Of a stretch of 64,000 nucleotides of DNA, positions 42,444 through 52,430 are shown in pieces. The notes beneath the pieces are model-generated. The model saw only the letters and a program-made list of their open reading frames with translations. It was not told the origin of the DNA and searched no databases. Where the stretch lies: contig NZ_JAHXPQ010000004.1 in NCBI RefSeq assembly GCF_019391655.1, forward strand, positions 1 to 64,000, written 5' to 3'. The stretch is from Mucilaginibacter rivuli (lineage in GTDB: Bacteria; Bacteroidota; Bacteroidia; Sphingobacteriales; Sphingobacteriaceae). The position numbers and the translations under genes were made by a program. The first letter of the stretch is position 1, and each line of letters begins with the position of its first letter.

Positions 42444-44825
42444 ATGCATTCTAAAAAAACAGATAATTACCCCATGGTGCGGTCGTTTAACGAAGACGAC
42501 TCATTTAAGCCCCGGGAAACTATAAGTAAGTATTTATATCACTGGCCGTTATTTTTATTAGCGCTGCTTTTCACATTTTCGGTAGCGGTGGTTTATTTAA
42601 AGCTGGCCAAACCTGTTTATGATGTAACTGCCGAACTTTTAATTAAAGAAGATAATACGGTTACCAATAACTCGCGTGCCGCATCTGTTTTACAGGAGTT
42701 GGATATATCTGAAACGGATAAGCTGGTTGATAACGAAATTGAAGTTATCAAATCGCGAAACCTGATATCGCAGGTAGTTAACGATCTGCAATTGTGGGCC
42801 ACTTATCAATCAAATAAAAGAATAGCCAAAGAAAACCTGTATGGCAAAAGCCCGGTTAAAATAACCCTTCTTACATCCAATCCGAAGATCGAAGGCAAAA
42901 ACTTTGTTATCTTTATTAAGGATACTACTACATTTTACTTAACCGAAAAAAAAGGTGCGCAATCTGTAGCCAACAAAGAATACAAGTTTGGCACAGTTAT
43001 ACACAGCGATTTTGGTACCTGGAAGCTTGATGTAACGCCACATGCCAGTGAGTATTTTGATAATTCGATCATGATGTCGCTGCGCGATGTTAATGCGGTA
43101 ATAACCGAGTATCAAAAACAGATCACGGTAGCGCTCGTCAACAAAAAATCCCCCACCATTGGGCTAAGCATAACAGAGCAGATACCCGACCGTGGTAAAG
43201 ATATTTTAAACCACCTTATTACGGTTTATAACCTGGCTACCATTGCCGATAAAAACCGCATTACGCAAAGTACACTAAGGTTTATTGACAGCCGGATATC
43301 TACCGTTTCGCTTGAGCTGGATAGTGTTGAACACCAGGCCGAAGTATTTAAGAGCAACCGGGGCATAACGGATATCAACTCAAAATCGAGGGTATCACTG
43401 GAAGACCAGCAGGACAATGTGCGCAGATTGAATGAAGCCCGTGTTAAGCTGCAGGTTGCCGGCACCATAGAAAATTACGTAAACTCGAATGCGCACAATA
43501 AAAGTGTTCCTTCAACCTTTGGTATTGACGACCCTGGCTTGAATAGCCTGGTTGAAAAACTCACCATGCTTGAGCTCGACCGCGATGGCATGCTGGCCAA
43601 TACTCCCGAAAACAACCCGATATTTGACCCCATAAACAGCCAGATAGAAGCTGCAAAAGCAGCCATCCGTGTAAAAATAACCAACGTTAAGGCCGGGCTG
43701 CTCAGCACGCTTGAACAGCTACAGGGTTATAAATCAAGTTTTGACCAGGCCATAAGAAATATACCCACACAAGAGCGTGAGTTTATTGGCATACAGCGCC
43801 AGCAAAACCTGTTAGAAAACCTGTATAACTACCTGCTTAAAAATCGCGAACAGATATCATTAAGCTATGCTTCAACTATAGCCGATGCCCGTATTATTGA
43901 CAGTGCTTATGCCGGCCCGTTAAAATGGCCAAATAAGATGCTGGTTTTGGGTATGGCTCTTATTGGCGGGCTGGTGCTGCCTATAATGCTCCTGTTGTTC
44001 AGGCAGGTGTTTAACGATTGCATAGCAAGCCGAAAAGAAATTGAAAATGCTACTGAGGCACCAATTGTTGCCGAAGTAAACGCGGTATATGCCCGCAACC
44101 AGATCATCATACTCGATCAAAGCGATGTAGAGGTTGAAGAGCAGTTCAGATTTTTGCGCACCAAAATATTGCTGCAGCATAACAATAACGAGAAAGGCCG
44201 TGTAACGCTCATTACATCAACCGTAGCACGCGAGGGTAAAGCGTTCATAGGTTCAAACCTGGGTGCATCATTAGCGGTATCGGGGCGTAAGGTTATTATT
44301 ATTGATCTTGACCTGCGCAGGCAACGGATAGCTAAAATATTCGATCTGCCGCAACTAAGCGTTGGGCTGAGCGATCATTTAAAACAAGAGGCTACCTTTA
44401 AAGAAATAGTACAGGTAACGCATGTTCACCCGGATCTGCATGTAATATCTAACGGGCACGTAACCCATTACCCAACCGAGTTGATAGAGCATCTTGATTT
44501 TGAAAACATGATCAGGATGATGCGCTCAAACTATGATGATATCATTATCATTTCGCCACCATTAAAACTGGTTACCGATGCTATTATACTATCAGGGCTG
44601 AGCGGTGTATGCTTGTATGTGGTACGACATAACTTTAGCAAGCGTGCGTTTTTGCCATACATCAACAGGATATTCCAAAGCAACGATCTTAATAAAATGA
44701 ACATCGTATTTAATGGCATCCGTGAAAAACCGGCCGGGTACGATTACGGAAAAGGCTACTATCCTAAAATAAAACAACCATTTGATCTTATTAAATTATT
44801 AAAAGATTTTTTAAGAAGATTTTAG
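42444..44825 (+). CDS. Wzc-like chain-length/kinase protein with degraded ATP site (set 1)
   Basis: A 793-residue polysaccharide co-polymerase. Wzz domain with membrane helices near 32-52 and 490-515 around a large periplasmic helical part, then a BY-kinase-like domain (about 545-760). Walker A reads VAREGKAF (E597 G598 K599 A600) instead of the usual PGEGKS, and the Walker B strand reads DDIIIISPP without its Asp. Walker A' IIDLDLRRQ is kept. The C-terminal Tyr cluster is short. It may be a pseudokinase. The paralogue at 58278 is intact. It follows wza set 1 by six bases. Confidence 0.9.
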   Translation: MHSKKTDNYPMVRSFNEDDSFKPRETISKYLYHWPLFLLALLFTFSVAVVYLKLAKPVYDVTAELLIKEDNTVTNNSRAASVLQELDISETDKLVDNEIEVIKSRNLISQVVNDLQLWATYQSNKRIAKENLYGKSPVKITLLTSNPKIEGKNFVIFIKDTTTFYLTEKKGAQSVANKEYKFGTVIHSDFGTWKLDVTPHASEYFDNSIMMSLRDVNAVITEYQKQITVALVNKKSPTIGLSITEQIPDRGKDILNHLITVYNLATIADKNRITQSTLRFIDSRISTVSLELDSVEHQAEVFKSNRGITDINSKSRVSLEDQQDNVRRLNEARVKLQVAGTIENYVNSNAHNKSVPSTFGIDDPGLNSLVEKLTMLELDRDGMLANTPENNPIFDPINSQIEAAKAAIRVKITNVKAGLLSTLEQLQGYKSSFDQAIRNIPTQEREFIGIQRQQNLLENLYNYLLKNREQISLSYASTIADARIIDSAYAGPLKWPNKMLVLGMALIGGLVLPIMLLLFRQVFNDCIASRKEIENATEAPIVAEVNAVYARNQIIILDQSDVEVEEQFRFLRTKILLQHNNNEKGRVTLITSTVAREGKAFIGSNLGASLAVSGRKVIIIDLDLRRQRIAKIFDLPQLSVGLSDHLKQEATFKEIVQVTHVHPDLHVISNGHVTHYPTELIEHLDFENMIRMMRSNYDDIIIISPPLKLVTDAIILSGLSGVCLYVVRHNFSKRAFLPYINRIFQSNDLNKMNIVFNGIREKPAGYDYGKGYYPKIKQPFDLIKLLKDFLRRF

Positions 44826-44894
44826 TAATTTATTTAATAATAGGGATTAAAACAGCATATGTTTAAACCCTATAAAAACTAAATAAATAGCACA

Positions 44895-46175
44895 TTGAAA
44901 GGCGCAATTTTAGGTGTATTACCCTACATAACATTCCTGCTGTTTTTTATATACCTGTTCAGGGCTAAAAACGCGTCGAGGGCTTATGTGCTTTTTTGTT
45001 TGTACTTTTTCCCGCTCATTTATTCGCCCGACCATACTTACAACGTATTCCAGGCTATCACTTATTTTTATTTTTTCTACTCTTTCCGCAGCAATAAACC
45101 CATATTCAGCAAGTATAGTCATCCTTTGGTGTGGTACGTTATTATCTGCCTGTTTGTGGGTGCACTATTATCCGAGTTTATGGCCCACGCTATGGTCGGG
45201 CTTATTGGTTTCCTTCCTATAATAATATTTATTCACGTGTTGTTATTTGAGGTTTTGGAAGACGATAGCTTTATGTTCAAAGTGATCGACATCTTAAAAT
45301 TAAATTTACTCATAGCCATTATATTCGTTTTCCTGCAGGTTGGGCTTGGGTTAAATTTCGCACTCTTTGTTACCGATAATCCCAACATTACTTTCGAAGC
45401 CATACGTTACCCCGGTATTTTTCAGGATCCGCAAAAGTTCGCGCAGTTTTTATCGGCACTTAGCTTTATTACACTTATTGATTCGCCCACATCACCAAAG
45501 TTTACCAAATACAAATACGCGTTGCTGGTATTCGCGGTACTATCGCTTTTTTTAACAGGTGGCAGGGCTGCATTATTGGGCCTTGCCGCAGGTGTCGTGT
45601 TTATCGCTTTCTTCAGCAATAATAAAGTACGCTTTGCTACCATTGCCGGTGCAGGTGTTGTAGTAGCGCTCGCATTTGTGTTCAGCAGCTATTTTGCTAT
45701 ATTTAATCGCGGCGAATCATTAAAAGATTCGTATGATACCCGTAACGAAATTTGGCAGGTGGCCATAAAAATATTTACTCAACACCCTTTGTTCGGTATA
45801 GGCATCAGTAACTATTCCAGCTATGTTGAGGTACACGCCAAAGATCAATATTGGTTGGTTGGCGGCGAAAAGGTTTATTTTGACCACCCCGAAAGCGGTT
45901 ACCTTAAATACCTGGCCGAGTTTGGCCTGTTGGGTACAATTGGTGTTTTAATGTTTATATTTTCGGCAATATACAGGGGCTTAAAAACATTTTTGAAAAA
46001 GGTGAAAGACTTTTATATCGTATTCCTCATTGCTTCACTCATTACCTGGATGCTGGGCTTTTACTCGGTATATTCCTTTAGCGATACCCGTATCATGATA
46101 CTGATATCAACCATTGCCTGTGTATTAATTGCCTACTCAAAAAGGTATGATAAGGGTTTTATCCTGATAGATTGA
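44895..46175 (+). CDS. O-antigen ligase/polymerase-like protein (Wzy)
   Basis: A 426-residue protein with about eleven hydrophobic segments and the large loop near 260-335 (NRGESLKDSYDTRNEIWQVA and FGIGISNY) typical of Wzy_C/WaaL enzymes. It probably polymerises the lipid-linked repeat unit at the inner membrane. The start is TTG at 44895, since no ATG fits. The flippase gene follows after one base. Confidence 0.85.
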   Translation: MKGAILGVLPYITFLLFFIYLFRAKNASRAYVLFCLYFFPLIYSPDHTYNVFQAITYFYFFYSFRSNKPIFSKYSHPLVWYVIICLFVGALLSEFMAHAMVGLIGFLPIIIFIHVLLFEVLEDDSFMFKVIDILKLNLLIAIIFVFLQVGLGLNFALFVTDNPNITFEAIRYPGIFQDPQKFAQFLSALSFITLIDSPTSPKFTKYKYALLVFAVLSLFLTGGRAALLGLAAGVVFIAFFSNNKVRFATIAGAGVVVALAFVFSSYFAIFNRGESLKDSYDTRNEIWQVAIKIFTQHPLFGIGISNYSSYVEVHAKDQYWLVGGEKVYFDHPESGYLKYLAEFGLLGTIGVLMFIFSAIYRGLKTFLKKVKDFYIVFLIASLITWMLGFYSVYSFSDTRIMILISTIACVLIAYSKRYDKGFILID

Positions 46176-46176
46176 T

Positions 46177-47619
46177 ATGGCAGGCAAGGGAGTATTAAAA
46201 AATAGTATATGGGGGCTTGCATCGCAATTTGGGCAGCAGGGTTTGCTTATTGTATTTTTTGTTATTGTTAACTGCAACTTTCCTAAAAACGACCTGGGTA
46301 ATTATTATGTAGCCAATAATTTTTATCAAATGATGGTATCCTTTTCGGCTTTGGGTTTGGGGCAGTGGTTCATTCGCCAGCTGCCGGATGAAACTGATCA
46401 GAAAGGGTTCCTAAATCGATTTTTAAAGATACAGATATACTCGGGCGTTTTCTTCTACATTGCAAACGTAGCGATCACCTACTTTTTGTATGATGACCGG
46501 ATGATATTGCTGCTAAGCGTGCTCATTGGCCTAAACATTATTTTCGATAATATTATTTATACCATACGCAACCTTAACATCGCGCAGTTTGAACAAAACA
46601 AAACTTTTACGGTACTAACTATTGATTCTGCTTTACGTGTTTTGTTAGCTGTGCTAATATACGTTTACCCTTACAGCATCATCCAAATGTCGGTAGTGTT
46701 GGTGCTGATACGGATATTTACCCTGAACCTTTTCCTGCGGATATCCACATCCGGATCGGCAAACTTCAGCTCCATATTTTTTAGTGATGTAAGCTGGGAC
46801 TATGTAAAAAAACTTGTTTTTGCTAACTGGCCCTTTATTATTGTTGGCAGCGTATCGGTTATTTACTGGCGTATTGGCAATGTGTTCATATCAAAATATC
46901 TGCCGGTATTTAACGTGAATATATATGAGGTTTCGTTTAAATTTTTCTCAGTAGCAGAGTTGATTCCGGTTATCGTATCATCTACCATCTTTGCCGAACT
47001 ATTGCGCTCATACCGCGAAGATGGCATGGAGAAATTTAATAAACTGTACCAATTATTTTTCAAACTGTTTCTTGTTTACGGTTTCCTTAGTTTTACCTTT
47101 ATTTACTCATTTGTTGATCCTATCGTAATGGCGGCCTTCCCTAAACAACCCGAGGCTGCTTACAATACCAAAGAGATGTTTTTAACCATGCTGGTTTTCC
47201 CTACAGCTATATTGCAGGCAAACATCCTCATTATATTAAAACTGGAGCGGAAAGACATGTGGCTAAACGTAATAAGCCTTTTTGTAAATGTTGGCCTGGC
47301 ATTAAGCGGTTTTATGTTTTGGCGAACGCTCACAGTTATTAACCTTTCCATATTTATATCCTTTATCGTGTTCCACCTTTTACAGGATTATATTTTGGTG
47401 AAAAACAAGGTAGCTACCGTATTGGAGATAGCTTACGGTTATATTGCCGTAATAGCCTGTTTTTCGGCTTATGTTTTTTTATCAGGCCACCTTAACAATT
47501 ACATGCTCTTCATCCTGTTTTGGGTAGTATTACTGGCTGCAATTATTGGCACTGACAAAAGGATACTCAATTTTATAAAAGAGAAAACCGGGCGTTCGGT
47601 ATCCCTAAAAGGGGAATAA
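46177..47619 (+). CDS. Polysaccharide flippase (Wzx/MATE-like)
   Basis: A 480-residue protein with twelve to fourteen hydrophobic segments and the family start GVLKNSIWGLASQFGQQGLL (about 4-23). It should flip the undecaprenyl-linked unit across the inner membrane. It sits between the polymerase and a glycosyltransferase, with gaps of one and 12 bases, in one operon. Confidence 0.9.
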   Translation: MAGKGVLKNSIWGLASQFGQQGLLIVFFVIVNCNFPKNDLGNYYVANNFYQMMVSFSALGLGQWFIRQLPDETDQKGFLNRFLKIQIYSGVFFYIANVAITYFLYDDRMILLLSVLIGLNIIFDNIIYTIRNLNIAQFEQNKTFTVLTIDSALRVLLAVLIYVYPYSIIQMSVVLVLIRIFTLNLFLRISTSGSANFSSIFFSDVSWDYVKKLVFANWPFIIVGSVSVIYWRIGNVFISKYLPVFNVNIYEVSFKFFSVAELIPVIVSSTIFAELLRSYREDGMEKFNKLYQLFFKLFLVYGFLSFTFIYSFVDPIVMAAFPKQPEAAYNTKEMFLTMLVFPTAILQANILIILKLERKDMWLNVISLFVNVGLALSGFMFWRTLTVINLSIFISFIVFHLLQDYILVKNKVATVLEIAYGYIAVIACFSAYVFLSGHLNNYMLFILFWVVLLAAIIGTDKRILNFIKEKTGRSVSLKGE

Positions 47620-47631
47620 ATTTACAACAGT

Positions 47632-48798
47632 ATGTTAACGGTAAACTATATAACAAGGCCCTGGTTTTTCGATATTTCGATAGAGTTTATCCGCGAGTTT
47701 AAAAACCTGGTAAATCTTAATGTTATTATTATCATCAGTCCCGAAAGTGCAGGCTACCTTGGCATTAGTGACGAAGATGCTGCAGCCCATCTTGACAAAA
47801 CTTTGAAGCTTGGCGATGTACTGAAAGGCGAACTATACCACAGGCTTAACCCTTATTTTGAAGGCGCCAACGTGCTTTGCAAATTTGAACAGCATAAAGA
47901 GAGCAGTTATAAAAACGCATTGGGTTGGCACAAGCTTTTGCGTAACAACCCCGGATTGCTAAAAGCAGATTTGAATATTATTGAAACACTAAGCCTGGCC
48001 GATTGGTACCTTCTGCTAAAACTTCGCAATAAAAAAATATACTACATCATTCACGATCCGCAACCACATACCGGCGAGGGCCGCGGGCGCACCGAGCTTA
48101 TCAATAAACTGTACTTTCCGTACCTGCAAAAATTCATTACTTATTCTGAGTTTTCGGCAGGATTGTTTAAACAGCATTACCCGGATTACGCCAATAAGGT
48201 GTTAACTTTTAAAATGCCGATATTCACCAGTCAGAAACTGGATATTAAAATACCAACCAAAAAGGTGCGAACAAAAAAGATAGTTTTTTTTGGTCGTTTA
48301 TCGCCCTACAAAGGCGTTGAACTTTTTTATGATGCAGCAGCGCATATCAGCAAAACCAACCCTGATATTAACTTTGTAATTGCCGGTAAAGCACATGAAG
48401 GTTATGCGCCTCCCTTTTTAAATAACAACCCACAACCTAATATTGAAATACGTAATCACTTTATCGGTTTAGAAGAGTTAGCCGAGATAATGACCGATGC
48501 CGACCTGTGTGTACTGCCATATTTTGATGCTACGCAAAGCGGCGTTATCATGACTTGCTATGCCTTTAACCTGCCGGTGCTGGTATCAGATTGCCCGGGC
48601 CTGTTGGAATACTGTTTTGATAAAGAGAATTTTTCATTTACCAATAAGGATCTGCAAAGCCTTACAGATAAAATGGAGAATCTAATTACTAACGAGGCCC
48701 TGGTGATGAAAAACAAACAACAGATAGTTGATTATTCATCACAAAATATTTCGTTAGTGAACAGCAAATTAATTTTAGCTCAAAACACCAATACATAA
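47632..48798 (+). CDS. Glycosyltransferase family 4
   Basis: A 388-residue GT-B enzyme. IVFFGRLSPYKGVELF (about 218-233) and FVIAGKAHEGY start the C-terminal Rossmann domain; the donor loop is PYFDATQSGVIMTCYAFNLP (about 297-316), with Ser-Gly in place of the usual EGF, as in some GT4 members. No signal or membrane segment. Confidence 0.88.
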   Translation: MLTVNYITRPWFFDISIEFIREFKNLVNLNVIIIISPESAGYLGISDEDAAAHLDKTLKLGDVLKGELYHRLNPYFEGANVLCKFEQHKESSYKNALGWHKLLRNNPGLLKADLNIIETLSLADWYLLLKLRNKKIYYIIHDPQPHTGEGRGRTELINKLYFPYLQKFITYSEFSAGLFKQHYPDYANKVLTFKMPIFTSQKLDIKIPTKKVRTKKIVFFGRLSPYKGVELFYDAAAHISKTNPDINFVIAGKAHEGYAPPFLNNNPQPNIEIRNHFIGLEELAEIMTDADLCVLPYFDATQSGVIMTCYAFNLPVLVSDCPGLLEYCFDKENFSFTNKDLQSLTDKMENLITNEALVMKNKQQIVDYSSQNISLVNSKLILAQNTNT

Positions 48799-48870
48799 AT
48801 GAAAAATTGATGTAACCTTAAAACCATACTCCCGTATAAAATTAAACCTACTTAATTAAAACGGGAGCAC

Positions 48871-50307
48871 ATGAAACGCACTATGCTATTGATAAATTTG
48901 CTGGTAATGATACTGGGTACCGCCTGCCAGAAAGCAACATTAATAAATCCTGAACAGGCTAATACACCAAATTTTGCACGTAAGGCAAGTTTTTCTACCC
49001 AAAGCTATAACGCAGACAGCACTACGCTAACCGTTTATCCAACAGAGAGTACCGAACTAATAACTAACCCCGGCAAAGGCTTTGTACAATACTGGGATTT
49101 TGACGGTACCTACGCCGACCAGATCAGCACCGGTTACAGCAGATACGATTGGAGCGACATCGAGCCACAACAAGGTGTATTTAACTGGAGTTTGATTGAC
49201 AGCGAAATACAAAAATTTAAGGCTGCCGGTAAAAAGTTCGCTTTTGGTGTAATGTGCGCCAATACTGCCCGCTCTATGAGCACTCCCGATAAGGGGAAAT
49301 ATGTAACACCAAAATGGGTATTTACCGCAGGTGCAAAAAGCCGTACCATACAAACTACTTATTGGGAAACCAACCAGTTATTTACCCAGGTTATCCCCGT
49401 TTGGACCGATGCCATTTTTTTAGCAAAGCTTAATCAGTTCATCACAATTTTAGGGCAGCGGTATAATGGAAGCAAGGATATAGCTTTTATTGATATCCGC
49501 TCATATGGTAACTGGGGCGAGCAACATACTTATGAAATTAATGGTGTAGCCCTCACGGCCAAGCAGCTATTAACCCAGCACCTGCAGGTTTACAAAACGG
49601 CATTCCCTAACACGCAGTTAATTACACCATGGGGCACAACAGATTATAATGGCGATTATGACTGGGCTGTACAAAATGGTATAGGCATACGCAGCGATGG
49701 AATTTTTAAATACTCCAACGGCAGCGAATGTACCCGTGCCGCAGGCAAAGCCCCGGCAATTTTTGAGTACACGGCAAACTACGCCTGGATAACATCCGAA
49801 GGCTATTGGAGCCCCGATACATTAAACAAATACATCGAAATTGGTAAACCAAGCTACATCCAGTTTGACCCCGAAATGTACACCGCCAACAAGGACCTAT
49901 ACACACAGGTTGCTAACCGTGTTGGTTACCACTTTGTATTAAAAAGCGTTAGCCTGCCCGCCGCAATAAAAAATGGCTCACCTTATATTATACAAACCGA
50001 GGTGCTCAACAAAGGGGTAACCAATATTTATCAATCATGCTACCCTGCCATCGCTTTGTTGGATGGCGCAGGCAATGTTGTACAAAAGCAATGGTTGGAT
50101 AGCGCTAACCCATCGTTATGGTTATCTGATACTGTTGTAAAACAGCAAAGCGCCGTAACATTTGCCGGGGTAAACCCGGGCAACTATACCGTTGCTGTAG
50201 GCCTGTTTGTTAATAAAACTGATATTGCCCCTACTTACAAATTAGGCAATACCAATAAAACGACAAACAATTGGTACATCTTAAATAACGGTGTAACTGT
50301 AAACTAA
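48871..50307 (+). CDS. DUF4832-type lipoprotein, glycosidase-like
   Basis: A 478-residue exported protein with lipobox LGTAC (Cys near 19). The block ITNPGKGFVQYWDF (about 63-76), the WSDIEPQQGVFNW motif (about 91-103) and RSYGNWGEQ (about 210-218) fit the DUF4832 family, whose members look like TIM-barrel glycosidases; the last 100 residues are a beta-sandwich. It may trim or bind the polymer at the cell surface. It sits within the exopolysaccharide gene run, same strand. Confidence 0.82.
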   Translation: MKRTMLLINLLVMILGTACQKATLINPEQANTPNFARKASFSTQSYNADSTTLTVYPTESTELITNPGKGFVQYWDFDGTYADQISTGYSRYDWSDIEPQQGVFNWSLIDSEIQKFKAAGKKFAFGVMCANTARSMSTPDKGKYVTPKWVFTAGAKSRTIQTTYWETNQLFTQVIPVWTDAIFLAKLNQFITILGQRYNGSKDIAFIDIRSYGNWGEQHTYEINGVALTAKQLLTQHLQVYKTAFPNTQLITPWGTTDYNGDYDWAVQNGIGIRSDGIFKYSNGSECTRAAGKAPAIFEYTANYAWITSEGYWSPDTLNKYIEIGKPSYIQFDPEMYTANKDLYTQVANRVGYHFVLKSVSLPAAIKNGSPYIIQTEVLNKGVTNIYQSCYPAIALLDGAGNVVQKQWLDSANPSLWLSDTVVKQQSAVTFAGVNPGNYTVAVGLFVNKTDIAPTYKLGNTNKTTNNWYILNNGVTVN

Positions 50308-50388
50308 ACCGGTTTTTGTGAGTCAGGCCTAATAATCAGTTAATTCTTTTCCATTTTTATTGTTCAATAATTAGGTTTATTTTGTGGC

Positions 50389-51489
50389 ATGAGAATTTGC
50401 CACGTAATTGCAAACTTGTATGCCGGCGGTGCACAAACTTTTGTAGTGCTCTTAGCTATTGAGCAAAAAAAGGCCGGCAATGATGTATATATCGTACTGA
50501 TAGACAAATTCAATCATTCGCAATTCGAAACCTTTTTAACTACACAGCTAACTGAAAACAACATACCCGTTTTTACCTTAGAAAGAAAGCCAGGCAAAAA
50601 CTTCAGCATATTTAAAAGCTTTATTTTACTGGGCCGGATCATAAAAAGCATCAGTCCCGATATTATCAATACCCACCTGCAGTTTACGCACTTAATTGTA
50701 GCCTTATATTTAAAAGTATTTAAGCTGGGCATGGTTAAAGCCAAGTATATAGCCACCATACACAACGCCCCCGAAGAGTGGAACAAACAAACTTTACTTA
50801 CCAATAAACACACGCCATCCATTTATTGCTCGCAGGCATCGTTACAAACCAGCGTAGTGCGCAATTGCCCTAAGGTTGTTATTGAAAACGGCATTAAGCT
50901 ACCCGTTGTAAATAACAGCGCCAATAAAATTATTGAAGATTATAAAGTAAACCCGGCCCATAAGTTGGTGTTAATGGTAGGCAAATTATCACACCAAAAA
51001 AATTACCCTTTAGCGGTAGCTATTGCTAAACATTACGAGGGAAAGGATATTTCATTTTTGATATGTGGGATTTTGGAAGAAACTGCCGATCAGGATCTGA
51101 TATCGTTTAAAACAGTAAACAACATTCACTACCTGGGTATTAAAGTACCTGCCGAAATATATTCGCTAATGGACCGGTGCGATTGCTTTTTAAATACATC
51201 GCATTATGAAGGCTTACCCATTACCGTGCTGGAAGCATTTTTTATCGGAACGCCATGCGTACTTTCGCCAATATTGCCGCACAGGGAAATAGGTACCGAA
51301 ATGCCCGGATGCTACATACCCGGTTCATTTGATAAAGAAGCCTTTATTGAGAAGATAGATGAAGCTTTAGCAGCTAATGCTTCAAAAGCAGAAATGCGGG
51401 AATTTAGAAAACCGGCGCTCAATAAATATCGTATATATGAAGTTGCGGCTAAGTATGTTACTTTTTATAGCTCTGTTTTAAATAACTAA
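50389..51489 (+). CDS. Glycosyltransferase family 4
   Basis: A 366-residue GT4. MRICHVIANLYAGGAQTFVV is the standard opening with the Gly-Gly loop. LVLMVGKLSHQKNYPLAV (about 193-210) and EGLPITVLEAFFIGTP (about 279-294) give an intact E(x)7E site. Confidence 0.92.
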   Translation: MRICHVIANLYAGGAQTFVVLLAIEQKKAGNDVYIVLIDKFNHSQFETFLTTQLTENNIPVFTLERKPGKNFSIFKSFILLGRIIKSISPDIINTHLQFTHLIVALYLKVFKLGMVKAKYIATIHNAPEEWNKQTLLTNKHTPSIYCSQASLQTSVVRNCPKVVIENGIKLPVVNNSANKIIEDYKVNPAHKLVLMVGKLSHQKNYPLAVAIAKHYEGKDISFLICGILEETADQDLISFKTVNNIHYLGIKVPAEIYSLMDRCDCFLNTSHYEGLPITVLEAFFIGTPCVLSPILPHREIGTEMPGCYIPGSFDKEAFIEKIDEALAANASKAEMREFRKPALNKYRIYEVAAKYVTFYSSVLNN

Positions 51490-51593
51490 TTAATTTGTAT
51501 TATCTTGCAATTGTTATATTGCAGATAATCAGCAGCGATACATTGCCGCCCTTATTAAGTATAATTAACAACTGTAATTGTTTCCAAAACTAA

Positions 51594-52352
51594 ATGGCAG
51601 ATCAAAAAACGGGGACAAACTATTTAACTTCGAGATTTATTGGTTATGATGTGTACAAGGGCCTTCTTGAAGACATCACCCTTAATGTAAATCAACAAAC
51701 CCTTATTAACACCATTAACCAGTATTCTTATTGCATGGCCGAGTTATATCCGGCATTTAAAAATGCACTGGCCAAAAGCGCTATATTACTGCCTGATGGT
51801 ATTGGCGTTGTACTCGCGATAAGAATGATAAGCGGCGACAAGCTGAAAAAAATAGCCGGTGCCGATATTCACTTTCATCTTTTAGACCTATTGAATGCTT
51901 CGGGCGGTAGTTGCTTTTATTTAGGATCTACCGAAAATGCATTACAAAAAATTGGCGCACGTATACATAGCCAATATCCAAATATTAAGTTCGGCAGTTA
52001 CTCTCCTCCTTACAAATCACAATTTTCTGACGAGGATAATGATAAGATGCATGCCGCTATAAATGCATTTAAACCCGATGTGCTTTTTGTAGGGATGACA
52101 GCGCCAAAACAGGAAACCTGGGCTTATGAACATCGTAACCAAATTGATGCAAAAATAATATGCTCAATAGGTGCCGTTTTTGATTTTTTTGCGGGCACAG
52201 TTAAACGCCCATCAAAATTCTGGGTCAAACTGGGGCTTGAATGGTTTATTCGTTTGGCAAAGGAACCCAAACGAATGTCCAGACGCTATTTATATTATGG
52301 GCCGGTTTTTGTTAAGTTAATGCTGGAACAAAAGTTTAACCGGAAAAGATAG
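51594..52352 (+). CDS. WecB/TagA/CpsF family glycosyltransferase (GT26)
   Basis: A 252-residue transferase. LLPDGIGVVLAIRM (about 63-76), the GADIHFHLLDLL turn, FVGMTAPKQETW (about 164-175) and the C-terminal FDFFAGTVKRPSKFW...GLEWFIRLAKEP (about 198-227) are complete family marks. It adds a second or later sugar (often ManNAc type) to a lipid-linked acceptor. It precedes the initiating transferase by 78 bases. Confidence 0.94.
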   Translation: MADQKTGTNYLTSRFIGYDVYKGLLEDITLNVNQQTLINTINQYSYCMAELYPAFKNALAKSAILLPDGIGVVLAIRMISGDKLKKIAGADIHFHLLDLLNASGGSCFYLGSTENALQKIGARIHSQYPNIKFGSYSPPYKSQFSDEDNDKMHAAINAFKPDVLFVGMTAPKQETWAYEHRNQIDAKIICSIGAVFDFFAGTVKRPSKFWVKLGLEWFIRLAKEPKRMSRRYLYYGPVFVKLMLEQKFNRKR

Positions 52353-52430
52353 CGTTGTTTCTTAGCTGGTAAACAGTATTGTTATACAAATTTTAATAAT
52401 TTAGGAGCCAAATAGTATTATAAGCGGTAA

